Source of the DNA: Herbaspirillum sp. YR522
Lineage (GTDB): Bacteria > Pseudomonadota > Gammaproteobacteria > Burkholderiales > Burkholderiaceae_D
Assembly: GCF_000282575.1 (NCBI RefSeq)
Contig: NZ_AKJA01000015.1
Span: forward strand, 97,319 to 161,318
Reading direction: 5' to 3'
DNA: 64,000 nucleotides
Shown here: piece after piece, positions 8,157-17,297 of the stretch
How the letters are laid out: each line of letters begins with the position of its first letter
Position numbering within the stretch: position 1 is the first letter of the stretch
Notes under the pieces: model-generated
Told to the model about the DNA's origin: nothing
The model's input: the letters and a program-made list of their open reading frames with translations, nothing else
Database searches by the model: none
Translations under genes and position numbers: made by a program

Positions 8157-9830
8157 TCAGTCGGACGCGTTGAGCGAACCCAGCAGCCAGGTCTCGGCCA
8201 TGTCGATCTGGTTGATCAACATCAGGAAGGTCTCGTCGTTGATGCGTTGCTCTGCCCGCAGGTAATGCACTTCCAGCCGTTCGGCCCGGATCGCCTCCAG
8301 TCGCAGTTCACGCTCGAACTGCTTGAAGCGGTTGGCTGCGCGCTGGGTTTCCTCGGAGTCGCTTTCGGCATTCATGCGCATGCGGTAGGTGGCCAGCAGG
8401 CTGCCGCTGACTTCGGTCAGCAGTGCCAGGTCGCCTTCGTCGAGCTTGGCGCCCATGCGTTCCTGGGCGCTTTCGATGGTGCGCACGGCGGCCTCGGATA
8501 GCCGGGTGCGGGCGCTCATCTCTTCGGCGCGGCGGCGCTTGACCTCGGCGTCGAGTTGCAGGTCCTTGAGCATCCAGGGCAGCAGGAAACTGCCGAACAG
8601 CAGCGAACAGACGATCACCCCGGTGGCCAGGAAGATCAGCAGGTCGCGTGCGGGGAAGGGCGTGTGTTCCTTCAGCAGCAGCGGGATCGACATCACGCCG
8701 GCCAGCGTGATGGCGCCACGCACCCCGGACAGCGCGGCGATGCTGATGAGGCGCAGGTCGAACTTGCGCTGGCGGCCGGTCTGGCCGCGCACCGCCTTGG
8801 CGAAGCGACGCATGCGCAGGTTGATCCAGACCCAGATGAAACGCAGCACGACCAGCGCCACCGTGATGGCCAGGATGTACATGAACAGGTGCCATACCGG
8901 CACGTTGCCGGCGGTCTTGGCATCGGCGTGGGCCAGGCTGACGATGTCGGGCAGTTGCAGCCCCAGCAGCAGGAACGACATACCGTTGAAGATGAATTCC
9001 ATCATCGTCATGATGCTGCGGCCCTGCATGCGGGTAGCGGCCGATTCGCCGCCGGCGGTCTCGATGTAGGGCATCAGCATGCCGGCGGCGACCGCCGAGA
9101 GGATGCCGGACAGGCCGAAATGTTCGGCAAAGATATACGCCGTAAACGGGATCAGGATCAGCAGCACCACCTGGATACCCGGCTCGTCGCCAGCCCATTC
9201 GATGACCTTGCGCCGGATCAGGCCGAAGCCCCAGGCCACGATCAGTCCCACCGCAATCCCGCCCACGGCGATGAGCACGAAGCTGAGGCTGGCGTCGAGC
9301 AGCGAGAAGGTGCCGGTCACCACGGCGGCGATGGCGAACTTGAAAGCCACCAGGCCGGTGGCATCGTTCATCAGGGCTTCGCCTTCGAGCACATGCTGCA
9401 TCGAGGCCGGCAGGCGCCCCTTGCCGACGATCGACGATACCGCCACGGCGTCGGTGGGCGAGAGCACGGCGGCCAGCGCGAAGGCGGCCGGCAGCGAGAT
9501 GACCGGCACCATCCAGTGGATGAAGTAACCGACCCCGACCACGGTAAACAGCACCAGCCCGAGCGCCAGCGCCAGGATAGGCTGGGCCAGGCGGAAGAAT
9601 TCGCGCTTGGGCATGCGCCAGCCATCGGTAAAGAGCAGCGGCGGGATGAACAGCAGCAGGAACAGTTCGGGGTCGAAGCTGATGTTCAAGCCGAAGATGG
9701 GCAAGGCCAGCAGTGCGCCCAGGCCGATCTGGAACAGCGGCAACGGCAACTTGAACCGCGCCAGGCGGGCCACCACGCCGGAGACGGCAACGGCAAGCAG
9801 CAGGATGAGTACGGTGAAGACGATTTCCAT
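8157..9830 (-). CDS. Na+/H+ antiporter, CPA1 family
   Basis: A 557-residue integral membrane protein. It shows the family motifs FIPPLLFTDGW, SPTDAVAVSSIV and EGEALMNDATGLVAFKF (residues coordinating Na+ and H+ in CPA1 exchangers), and SGVRGAITLA later on. About twelve membrane segments are followed by a hydrophilic tail from about residue 430 with coiled-coil character, probably regulatory, as in YjcE-like bacterial exchangers. The ATG at 9830 starts directly with the first membrane helix; only a weak ribosome binding site is seen. It is divergent from the aldo/keto reductase gene. Expected role: expulsion of Na+ and pH homeostasis. Confidence 0.88.
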   Translation of the reverse strand: MEIVFTVLILLLAVAVSGVVARLARFKLPLPLFQIGLGALLALPIFGLNISFDPELFLLLFIPPLLFTDGWRMPKREFFRLAQPILALALGLVLFTVVGVGYFIHWMVPVISLPAAFALAAVLSPTDAVAVSSIVGKGRLPASMQHVLEGEALMNDATGLVAFKFAIAAVVTGTFSLLDASLSFVLIAVGGIAVGLIVAWGFGLIRRKVIEWAGDEPGIQVVLLILIPFTAYIFAEHFGLSGILSAVAAGMLMPYIETAGGESAATRMQGRSIMTMMEFIFNGMSFLLLGLQLPDIVSLAHADAKTAGNVPVWHLFMYILAITVALVVLRFIWVWINLRMRRFAKAVRGQTGRQRKFDLRLISIAALSGVRGAITLAGVMSIPLLLKEHTPFPARDLLIFLATGVIVCSLLFGSFLLPWMLKDLQLDAEVKRRRAEEMSARTRLSEAAVRTIESAQERMGAKLDEGDLALLTEVSGSLLATYRMRMNAESDSEETQRAANRFKQFERELRLEAIRAERLEVHYLRAEQRINDETFLMLINQIDMAETWLLGSLNASD

Positions 9831-9995
9831 TGGGGGGCGGCGGTGAGGTTCTTGGTGTTGTTGGCAGGCCATGAGTGACTATGGGCGCGGCCCTAAGTTG
9901 CAAGTATAGAAGACGCAGGCCCACAGCAGATATTGCGGCGCAGGAATAAAATCGTGGTTGGTCACGATCTGCCCACATCCCTGGAGGTATACCCC

Positions 9996-10949
<954 letters not shown>

Positions 10950-10972
10950 CGCCTGGCCGCCGTGGCGCCACG

Positions 10973-10996
10973 GCAAGCCGCCCGCTGGCGGCTTGC
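10973..10996. terminator. Perfect hairpin between convergent genes
   Basis: GCAAGCCGCC and GGCGGCTTGC form a 10-base-pair stem with a four-base loop. There is no T tract on either side, so it is at best a weak or Rho-assisted terminator for the aldo/keto reductase and the convergent transporter gene. Confidence 0.5.
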
Positions 10997-11021
10997 ATGG
11001 GCTCCCGGCGGCTTCGGGCGG

Positions 11022-12299
11022 TTATTTCGGTGCCAGCCGTTTCAGATAGCTCGCGCGCCAGGGCTTGAGCACCATCAGTGCCAGCAACGCCGCCAGGATA
11101 TCGAGCGTGATGGCGGTGCCGAACACCGGATGCCAACTGCCGGTTTTCTCGTGCATCATGGCTGCCAGCGGGCCGCCGAAGATCGAGCCGATGCCTTGCG
11201 AGATATACAGCCAGCCGTAGTTGGCGGTGGCGTGGCGGGTGCCGAAGGTATCGGTCAGGGTAGAGGGAAACAACGAGAAGATCTCGCCCCAGCCAAAGAA
11301 CACCACTCCCGACAGCAGCACGAACAGCACCGCATTTTCGCGCGTGGCCAGCCATAGCGCCATGGCCACGCCTTCCAGCGCAAAGGCGATGAACATGGTG
11401 TTCTCGCGCCCGAAGCGGTCCGACACCCAGCCGAAGAACGGCCGCGTCAGGCCATTGGTGAGGCGGTCGATGGTCAGTGCCAGGGGCAACGCGGCCAGGC
11501 CGAACACCATCACATTGGCCACGCCGAAGTCGCGCGCGAAGGTTGCCATCTGCGAGGTGACCATCAAGCCCGAGGTCGACATCATGGTCATCATCACGAA
11601 CATCAACCAGAACAGTGGCGTGCGCAGCATCTGGCGCGGTGCCAGGTCGTGCGTGCCGGCGGCAATGACCGGCGCCGGCAAGGCCGCGCTTTGCGCCGGG
11701 TCGGGCGAGCGCAGCGCCTGCGAGGCAATCACGCCGATCACGGCAAATACCAGGCCGAATTGCCAGAGCGTGGTCTCCAGCCCGGCCGTGGCCAGCGACG
11801 ACGAGATCGGGAAGGTGGTCAGGATCGCGCCCATGCCATAACCGGCCGCCACCATGCCTACCGCAAAGCCGCGCCGGTCGGGAAACCAGCGCACCATCTG
11901 GCCGACCACGCCGACATAGACGATGCCTGTGCCCAGGCCGCCGACCAGGCCATAGGCCAGGTAGAACATGCCGATGCTCGAGGCTTGCGCGGCCAGTACC
12001 CACGACAGGCCGGACATGAAGGTGCCGATGGCGATCAGGCGGCGGGCGCCGTAGCGTTCGATCAGGCTACCCTGGAACGGCGAGAAGAAGGTCTGCAGCA
12101 CGATCAGCATCGAAAAGGTGATCTGCAGTTCGGACAGCGGCACGCCCAACTTGGCCGTGAGCGGCTTGGTCAACAGGGTCCAGACATACTGCGGGCTCGA
12201 GATGGCCATCATGCAGATCAGGCCGATCAACAACTGGAACCAGCGGTTGCGCAATAAACCCGGCGCGGCGGCCGGGGCGGTGTGGGTGAGGGCGGTCAT
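11022..12299 (-). CDS. MFS transporter, oxalate/formate antiporter (OxlT) type
   Basis: A 425-residue inner-membrane protein with twelve predicted helices. The N-terminal helix with SSPQYVWTLLTKPL and GSLIERYGARRL between helices 2 and 3, plus VGGLGTGIVYVGVVGQMVRWFPDRRG, is characteristic of the OxlT/monocarboxylate subgroup. These proteins exchange or import carboxylates such as oxalate, formate or lactate. The ATG at 12299 follows AGGAG; an upstream in-frame extension has no such site. Just upstream lies a palindromic operator (12414-12431) and, beyond it, a GntR/FCD regulator gene on the same strand, so expression is probably carboxylate-responsive. Confidence 0.86.
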   Translation of the reverse strand: MTALTHTAPAAAPGLLRNRWFQLLIGLICMMAISSPQYVWTLLTKPLTAKLGVPLSELQITFSMLIVLQTFFSPFQGSLIERYGARRLIAIGTFMSGLSWVLAAQASSIGMFYLAYGLVGGLGTGIVYVGVVGQMVRWFPDRRGFAVGMVAAGYGMGAILTTFPISSSLATAGLETTLWQFGLVFAVIGVIASQALRSPDPAQSAALPAPVIAAGTHDLAPRQMLRTPLFWLMFVMMTMMSTSGLMVTSQMATFARDFGVANVMVFGLAALPLALTIDRLTNGLTRPFFGWVSDRFGRENTMFIAFALEGVAMALWLATRENAVLFVLLSGVVFFGWGEIFSLFPSTLTDTFGTRHATANYGWLYISQGIGSIFGGPLAAMMHEKTGSWHPVFGTAITLDILAALLALMVLKPWRASYLKRLAPK

Positions 12300-12413
12300 G
12301 CGTTTCTCCTGTACTTGTGTGCCATGGGGGACGCCGCGACATGGGTCGGGCGGGGACAGCGACGTGACTCGGAAATACCAGGCATGGACGACCGGTGATG
12401 AAGGGTCGCCGGG

Positions 12414-12431
12414 ATTTATGCATACATAAAT
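12414..12431. promoter_or_regulatory. Candidate GntR-family operator
   Basis: ATTTATG-CATA-CATAAAT, a perfect 7+7 inverted repeat in an otherwise GC-rich region, about 115 bases upstream of the OxlT-like transporter start. Its core resembles the ATGTATACAT-like sites bound by VanR/FCD-type GntR regulators. The neighbouring regulator (12543-13310) is the likely ligand. Confidence 0.6.
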
Positions 12432-12542
12432 CTCGACTACTAAAAGCAGGTTCCATGCCATTGGCATGGCGAGCCCACAGCCAGAGGGACGTGACGGCGC
12501 TTGCAGCGCCATGCGCAGCAAGCGTGCACCAGATGCGGGAGA

Positions 12543-13310
12543 TCAGCCGAAGCGCTTGCGCCGTGACTGTGCCGACGCGCCGGCCTGCACCACACTGGTG
12601 GCGGCGCGTACCTGTTCAAGCCGTTCGATGGTGATGCGTTCGACCGCGGCATGGCTGTCTTCGATATGGCGTGCGACCAGGCGCGCGGCCAGGGCGGCGT
12701 CGGATTGCCGCACGGCATCGAGAATGGCGACGTGCTCGTCGTAGGTGTCGCCGATGCAGTCGCCATAGGCAAAGTCGAGCCGGCGCATGATGCGCAACTG
12801 CTGCGTCACCTGGCCATAGACGGCATCGGTCTCGGGGTTGCCGGCCGCGTGGACCAGCGCCCAGTGGAACTGCTCGTCGCGGGCGGCCACCCGCAGCCCG
12901 TCGCGCAGGCGCCGCGACGGGCCGACCCGCCAGAAGCGCCCCAGCTCCCTGACCAGCGACAGGCGGCTGGCATCGGGCACGCGGCTCGAGCACAGCTTGC
13001 CGATGGCATGCAACTCGATCATCGCGCGCAGTTCGTACAGCCAGGCAAAGCGCGCCAGGTCGATCGGCACCACTTCCCAGCCATTGCGGAAGTAGCCGCG
13101 CACCAGGCCCTCGCTTTGCAGCCGCATCAATGCCTCGCGCACCGGTGTGCGCGACACCTGGAGTCGCTCGGCGATGTCGTTCTCGGCAAAGCGGTCGCCG
13201 GGCAGCATGCGAAAGGCGTAGATATCGTCGCGCAGGCTGTCGTAGACGGTATCGGTCAGTTTGCCGGTGGGGCGGGTGTCGAGCTCGGCAGGCAGGGAAC
13301 TGGGCTTCAT
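12543..13310 (-). CDS. GntR-family transcriptional regulator, FCD (FadR-C) type
   Basis: A 255-residue repressor-type protein. Residues about 17-80 form the winged helix-turn-helix (RFAENDIAERLQVSRTPVREALMRLQSEGLV), and the rest is an all-helical FCD ligand-binding domain, including ARDEQFHWALVHAAGN and DEHVAILDAV with metal-ligand histidines. The FCD domain binds small carboxylates in characterised members. It lies upstream of the OxlT-like carboxylate transporter on the same strand, with a palindromic operator between them, so it probably controls that gene. Start ATG at 13310. Confidence 0.88.
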   Translation of the reverse strand: MKPSSLPAELDTRPTGKLTDTVYDSLRDDIYAFRMLPGDRFAENDIAERLQVSRTPVREALMRLQSEGLVRGYFRNGWEVVPIDLARFAWLYELRAMIELHAIGKLCSSRVPDASRLSLVRELGRFWRVGPSRRLRDGLRVAARDEQFHWALVHAAGNPETDAVYGQVTQQLRIMRRLDFAYGDCIGDTYDEHVAILDAVRQSDAALAARLVARHIEDSHAAVERITIERLEQVRAATSVVQAGASAQSRRKRFG

Positions 13311-13481
13311 GGGGGCGATGGCTGGGGCCGGAAGGCGACAACGGCAATGTTAGCGCATCTGGCGATGGCTCCCTGCTGCGCGCGTTTTTGAGGCAGCGCA
13401 ACATCATGTCAATGAAACCGCGCGTACCGGCTGCGTTTTGTCGGCGAAGGCGATATGCTGCATGGCACAGTTTCCCGTGGC

Positions 13482-13510
13482 TTGACACTTGGGCGGGGGA
13501 TACCTATCCT
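13482..13510 (+). promoter_or_regulatory. Sigma-70 type promoter for the FadR-like regulator operon
   Basis: TTGACA (13482-13487), 17-base spacer, TATCCT (13505-13510). The -35 is a perfect consensus match. The start codon of the regulator is about 100 bases downstream. Confidence 0.65.
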
Positions 13511-13520
13511 CCACAGCCAT

Positions 13521-13531
13521 TGGTCTTACCA
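13521..13531. promoter_or_regulatory. Candidate FadR/FCD operator
   Basis: TGGTCTTACCA is an exact match to the TNGTNNNACNA consensus of FadR-subfamily GntR proteins. It lies just after the predicted -10 box, at the expected transcription start, an ideal repression position for autoregulation by the downstream FadR-like regulator. Confidence 0.65.
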
Positions 13532-13607
13532 TTGCCGTCGCTGCAAGCCGGGCGTCGACAGGGGAGGGCTCCGATCCAGTCTCTCCGCAGGCACTCAAGA
13601 CGACGCC

Positions 13608-14327
13608 ATGTCATTTGATCCCATTGTCCAGAAATCGATTTCCGAGCAGGTGGCGCAACGCCTGCTGACCATGATCCGCAGCGGGCTGCTCAAGCCCGAC
13701 CAGCAATTGCCCCCCGAGCGCGAACTGGCGGCGATGCTGGGCGTGGGGCGGCCGGCGGTACGCGAGGCGATCCGCGGGCTGGCCTTGCTGGGGCTGCTGC
13801 GCATCCGCCAGGGCGAGGGCACGTTCGTCGGTTCGCTGGAAACCCGCGAATTGCTGGAGCCGCTGGAAATGATCATCGACCTCAACCCCGGTACGCTGGA
13901 GGCGCTGTTCGATGCGCGCCTGATCATCGAGACCGGGGTGGCCGCGCTGGCCGCGACCCACATGGACGACAGCGAACTGCAGCGGCTGGTGCGCAATGTC
14001 GATGACGAGGCGCGCCTGCTGTCGGACCCGGTGGCGTTCGCCGCGGCCGACGTCGAGTTCCACGAAGCCATCATCGAGGCCTGCGCCAATCCTTTCCTGC
14101 AGAGCATCGCCGGCAGCCTCTACATGCTGGGCAAGAAGAGCCGCAGCATCACCTCGCGCATCCCGGCCACGCTCGAGCGCAGCCTGCAGGACCACCGCGA
14201 GATCCTCGACGCGCTGCAGGCGCGCGACCCGCAACGGGCCTCGCAGGCCATGCGCAGCCACCTGCAACATGTACGCGCCGCCTATCGCGGCGCCGCACCC
14301 AACAAGGACGAGTCGGTCCACGACTGA
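13608..14327 (+). CDS. FadR/GntR-family regulator, FCD type
   Basis: A 239-residue regulator. The N-terminal winged helix includes LLKPDQQLPPERELAAMLGVGRPAVREAIRGLALLGLL, close to the FadR consensus (PGxxLPSERELAxxLGVSRxxVREALR), followed by GEGTFVG of the wing. The C-terminal part is an FCD domain (DVEFHEAIIEACANPFL, DHREILDAL). The ATG at 13608 begins the conserved domain; the upstream in-frame extension overlaps the promoter and is rejected. A short-chain dehydrogenase gene follows 48 bases later, probably in the same operon. It is divergent from another FCD regulator at 13310. The effector is probably a sugar acid or other carboxylate, by family analogy. Confidence 0.88.
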   Translation: MSFDPIVQKSISEQVAQRLLTMIRSGLLKPDQQLPPERELAAMLGVGRPAVREAIRGLALLGLLRIRQGEGTFVGSLETRELLEPLEMIIDLNPGTLEALFDARLIIETGVAALAATHMDDSELQRLVRNVDDEARLLSDPVAFAAADVEFHEAIIEACANPFLQSIAGSLYMLGKKSRSITSRIPATLERSLQDHREILDALQARDPQRASQAMRSHLQHVRAAYRGAAPNKDESVHD

Positions 14328-14375
14328 CACGGCCAGCCATCGAACCACGCATCCAACGACAAACAGGAGAACACC

Positions 14376-15137
14376 ATGCTTGATCTGGCCGGAAAAGTTG
14401 TCTTCATCAGTGGCGCAAGTACCGGCATCGGGGCGGCCGCGGCGCGTGCCTTCGGTGCCAAGGGGGCGCACGTGGTCGTGCACTACAACAGCTCGGCCAA
14501 GGAGGCCGAGCTGGTGGCAGCCGACGTGCGTGAAACCGGCAGCCGCGCCATCACCATCGGCGCCGACGTGCGCGACAGCGGTGCGATCGATCGGGCCGTG
14601 GCCAGCGCCGTGGAGCAACTGGGCCGGATCGACATCCTGATCAACAACGCCGGCAGCCTGGTCAAGCGCGAGGCGCTGGAAAAAGTCAGCGACGAACTGT
14701 TCGACGAGATCGTGCAGATCAACGCCCGTTCGGTGGTCGCCTTCACCCGCGCGGTGATCCCGGTCATGCGCGGCCAGGGCGGCGGCAACATCATCAACGT
14801 CACTTCGGTGGCGGCGCGTCATGGCGGTGGACCCGGCGCCCTGATCTATGCCGCCTCGAAGGGCTTCGTCAGCACGATCACGCGCGGCATGGCCAAGGAG
14901 CTGCTGGCCGACAAGATCCGCGTCAACGCGGTGGCGCCGGGCGTGATCATGACACCGTTCCAGGAACGCTTCACCACGCCGGAACAGCTCGAGGCGTTTC
15001 GCAAGACCATTCCCATGGGCCGCATCGGCGACCCGGACGAATGCAGCGGCGCCTTCCTGTACCTGGCATCGGAACAGTTGTCGGGGTATGTGACGGGGCA
15101 GATCATCGAGGTCAATGGCGGCCAGTACATGCCTTGA
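14376..15137 (+). CDS. Short-chain dehydrogenase/reductase (SDR), FabG-like
   Basis: A 253-residue classical SDR. The cofactor loop GASTGIG (13-19), NNAG (90-93) and the catalytic Ser144, Tyr158 and Lys162 (YAASK) are all present. Residues after strand 2 (VVVHYNSS) suit NADP(H). The C-terminal PMGRIGDPDECSGAFLYLAS and VTGQIIEVNGG are typical of FabG/glucose-1-dehydrogenase-like enzymes. CAGGAG precedes the start. Co-operonic with a FadR-like regulator, which argues for a dedicated catabolic step (oxidation of a sugar or hydroxy acid) rather than fatty acid synthesis. Confidence 0.88.
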   Translation: MLDLAGKVVFISGASTGIGAAAARAFGAKGAHVVVHYNSSAKEAELVAADVRETGSRAITIGADVRDSGAIDRAVASAVEQLGRIDILINNAGSLVKREALEKVSDELFDEIVQINARSVVAFTRAVIPVMRGQGGGNIINVTSVAARHGGGPGALIYAASKGFVSTITRGMAKELLADKIRVNAVAPGVIMTPFQERFTTPEQLEAFRKTIPMGRIGDPDECSGAFLYLASEQLSGYVTGQIIEVNGGQYMP

Positions 15138-15197
15138 GGCCGGGCGCGGATAGCCGCCACGCCGGCGCCGGGTGATGTCGGCCGGCGCCGGCAGGGC

Positions 15198-16442
15198 TCA
15201 CCGCCTGCGCGCCGGTCGGTCGGGCCGTGCGGCCAGCAGGGCGGGGCAGTCCACCCGGTAACCGTCCTGCCTGAGGATCGCCTTGAGTTCGGTGGCGAAA
15301 TGGCGATGGCGCTGCTCGGCATCGTGCCCGTATTTCATGAAACAACGGGTCATCGCATGGCCCACCTGCGCCGCCCTGTGCGAGCCCAGGCTGCGCTTGG
15401 GCTGCCCCTCTGGACGTAGCTCTTCACCATATTTGCCGATGTCATCGATGTTGAGTTGCCCCGGTGCGGCATTGCGCCATCGGGCGTTTGGCAGGTTGTG
15501 CTGCAGAAAGCCTAGCAGGGCGCGCGCCAGGGCCTGATCCTTGTCGTCTAGTCCATGCAGATAGAACCGGGCGCTCTCCGAGCGGAGATGCTGGGAAGCC
15601 GGTGCGGTGACCTTGGCCTCGTCCAGCACCGTGCCGAATCGCCTGAAGATCTCAGGCATCAGGTCGATCAGGCGGGGAAGGTCGGCCGGCGCTAGCGCTA
15701 CCGAGATGGTGCCCCTGGCGTTGGGCCTTGGCCTGGCCGGCCGGGCCAGCCCGCCACCTTGCGCTGCTTCGATATGGTAATTGGTCGCGCTTCGGCGCGC
15801 TGACATTTGCTCCTGAACAGATCTCGCCGTGCCTGGATGAAACAGATTCCGGACCTTCTCTTGTTGCCGGCGCCGCCAGGACATCACTGGCATGGGCTGG
15901 GCCTGGGCCGATGGGTCCTGGGGGCGGGCCGTCAATCCCTGGGTGTTCAATGCGTCCAGTGCCGCGAGCATGGCTTGACGCTGGCTCCTGGTCACCTCCG
16001 CCAGCGCTGGCGCCTTATATTCGGCGTAGCCGTTGTAGCATTCCTGGGCCAGTGACTTGTCGACAAAGGCATGCATGGCGATTTGTCGATCAACTTCGTG
16101 CAACCGGGGGTTGTCGGCCAAGCCGAGGCAATAGGCGATATTCTCCGGGGTGGCCAGGCGGTCCATCATGGCACATCCGTACTCCTCCAGCTCCTTGAAG
16201 CATTGTGCGCCTTGCTCACGGGTTATCCGTGGTCCCGGCGCATCCACCTGGCAAGCCCCTTGTAGTTGGGTCTGTATGACGTTGCCGCGCGCCCGCATGG
16301 CTGCGCAATTGCCAGAGCGCTCGCCGTAACGCCCGGCGGCAGTGGCCGATCTCGTGGTGTCGGGCTGCCCCGGGTCCCGAATGCCGACGTCTTCAGCGGG
16401 AAAAGGAACATGCGCTATCGTTGGCGGATATTGGTTCCACAT
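15198..16442 (-). CDS. Unrecognised protein, candidate type III secretion effector
   Basis: A 414-residue protein that I cannot assign to a family. It has no signal peptide and no membrane segment, and carries eight or more cysteines, six of them between residues 46 and 135. A Pro/Ser/Arg-rich stretch around 172-245 separates two globular-looking parts; the second includes SARFYLHGLDDKDQALARAL. The first 12 residues contain no acidic residue, as is usual for effectors secreted by Hrp-type systems, but serine content in the first 50 is low. The main clue is the HrpL-type promoter 30 bases before the ATG. There is no Shine-Dalgarno site at 16442, so the start is uncertain. The gene is isolated between an SDR gene and a truncated ABC ATPase remnant, consistent with acquisition by transfer. 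Confidence 0.65.
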   Translation of the reverse strand: MWNQYPPTIAHVPFPAEDVGIRDPGQPDTTRSATAAGRYGERSGNCAAMRARGNVIQTQLQGACQVDAPGPRITREQGAQCFKELEEYGCAMMDRLATPENIAYCLGLADNPRLHEVDRQIAMHAFVDKSLAQECYNGYAEYKAPALAEVTRSQRQAMLAALDALNTQGLTARPQDPSAQAQPMPVMSWRRRQQEKVRNLFHPGTARSVQEQMSARRSATNYHIEAAQGGGLARPARPRPNARGTISVALAPADLPRLIDLMPEIFRRFGTVLDEAKVTAPASQHLRSESARFYLHGLDDKDQALARALLGFLQHNLPNARWRNAAPGQLNIDDIGKYGEELRPEGQPKRSLGSHRAAQVGHAMTRCFMKYGHDAEQRHRHFATELKAILRQDGYRVDCPALLAARPDRPARRR

Positions 16443-16472
16443 TACTGTTCCATGCCGGGTTGATCATCCCGA

Positions 16473-16502
16473 TAAGTGGCGGGGAGTGAGTTGGTCGGTT
16501 CC
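16473..16502 (-). promoter_or_regulatory. Putative HrpL-dependent promoter (hrp box)
   Basis: On the reverse strand GGAACC (16502-16497), 17 bases, then CCACTTA (16479-16473). This matches the GGAACC-N15/17-CCACNNA consensus recognised by the ECF sigma factor HrpL in hrp type III secretion regulons; 16 is the commoner spacing. The CCAC element is 30 bases upstream of the ATG of the 414-residue gene and points at it. Confidence 0.6.
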
Positions 16503-16535
16503 TCGACCAAGCAATTTTCGGTTGCCGCGGCATGA

Positions 16536-16682
16536 CTCCGTAACCACCTGGTCGATTTCCTGGTGCATCGGTCGCGGCAGATCCAGGCCGCGCAGGCCGA
16601 CGGCGCCCCGGTCCCGGCAACCCGCGTGGTCAGGCCGGGGCTGGAGCAGCCGTCACCGGCCAGCCCCCAGGCAGTGGCCTGA
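16536..16682 (+). pseudogene. 3' remnant of an ABC transporter ATPase gene (NrtD/CynD-like)
   Basis: The last 48 codons of a lost gene can be read in one frame up to TGA at 16680-16682. It begins LRNHLVDFLVHRSRQIQAA, which closely fits the C-terminal end of nitrate/cyanate-type ABC ATPases (pattern LRNxxxxFL near the end), and then runs through a Pro/Ala tail. An in-frame stop immediately precedes it at 16533-16535, and no start codon or Walker motifs remain. The cyanase gene follows 49 bases later. Cyanate transporter genes commonly precede cynS, so this appears to be what is left of that transporter operon after a deletion or insertion. Confidence 0.55.
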
Positions 16683-16731
16683 TTCCATCGACTTCACCGT
16701 CGTTTCACCATCCCCATCCAAGGAGAGCAGC

Positions 16732-17175
16732 ATGGACCGCAACCAAGTCACCCAGAAGATCATCAGCGCCAAGGTCAGCCAGCAACTGAGCTGGGCGCAC
16801 ATCGCCGAGCGCATCGGCCAGAGCAAGGAGTGGACCACCGCCGCCATGCTGGGCCAGATGACGCTGACCGCGCGCCAGGCCGCGGTGGCCCAGGAACTGT
16901 TCGCCCTGACCGACGAAGAGACGCTGTGGCTGCAGATCGTGCCCTACAAGGGCTCGCTGCCCACGCCGGTGCCGACCGACCCGCTGATCTACCGCTGGTA
17001 CGAGATCGTCAGCGTCTACGGCAGCACCATCAAGGAACTGATCCATGAAGAGTTCGGCGACGGCATCATGAGCGCGATTGACTTCAAGATGGATATCCAG
17101 CGCCAGGCCGACCCCAACGGCGACCGCGTCAACGTGATGCTGTCGGGCAAGTTCCTGCCCTACAAGACCTATTGA
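16732..17175 (+). CDS. cynS: Cyanase (cyanate hydratase)
   Basis: A 147-residue protein, the usual cyanase length. The enzyme converts cyanate and bicarbonate to CO2 and carbamate, which decays to ammonia, detoxifying cyanate and supplying nitrogen. The catalytic residues of the E. coli enzyme (Arg96, Glu99, Ser122) correspond to Arg88, Glu91 and Ser114 here (IYRWYEIV, GDGIMSAIDF). The N-terminal helix bundle (AHIAERIGQSKEWTTAAMLGQ) is also conserved. The ATG at 16732 follows AAGGAGAG. Upstream lies only a remnant of a transporter ATPase, so cyanate import may rely on another system; no cynR-like regulator is nearby. Confidence 0.95.
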   Translation: MDRNQVTQKIISAKVSQQLSWAHIAERIGQSKEWTTAAMLGQMTLTARQAAVAQELFALTDEETLWLQIVPYKGSLPTPVPTDPLIYRWYEIVSVYGSTIKELIHEEFGDGIMSAIDFKMDIQRQADPNGDRVNVMLSGKFLPYKTY

Positions 17176-17297
17176 CGTCCGACGCTGCCCGCACCGGTGG
17201 CCGGCCAGGACGACCGGGTTGATGGATGCCTGCCCGCGCATGCCGGGTGGGGCGAAGGACCTGCGGCCAGGTGCTGCGGCACAGGTAGAATAGGCGC

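Noticed and set aside
15163..15192. GCCGGCGCCGG-type palindromes after the SDR gene
   Set aside because: Simple GC palindromes are common at this base composition and there is no T tract; not called as a terminator or repeat element.
16342..16731. Long in-frame extension upstream of cynS that would give a 277-residue protein
   Set aside because: Cyanases are about 147-156 residues; a strong ribosome binding site precedes ATG 16732, and the extension encodes no family sequence. The ATPase remnant is in a different frame.
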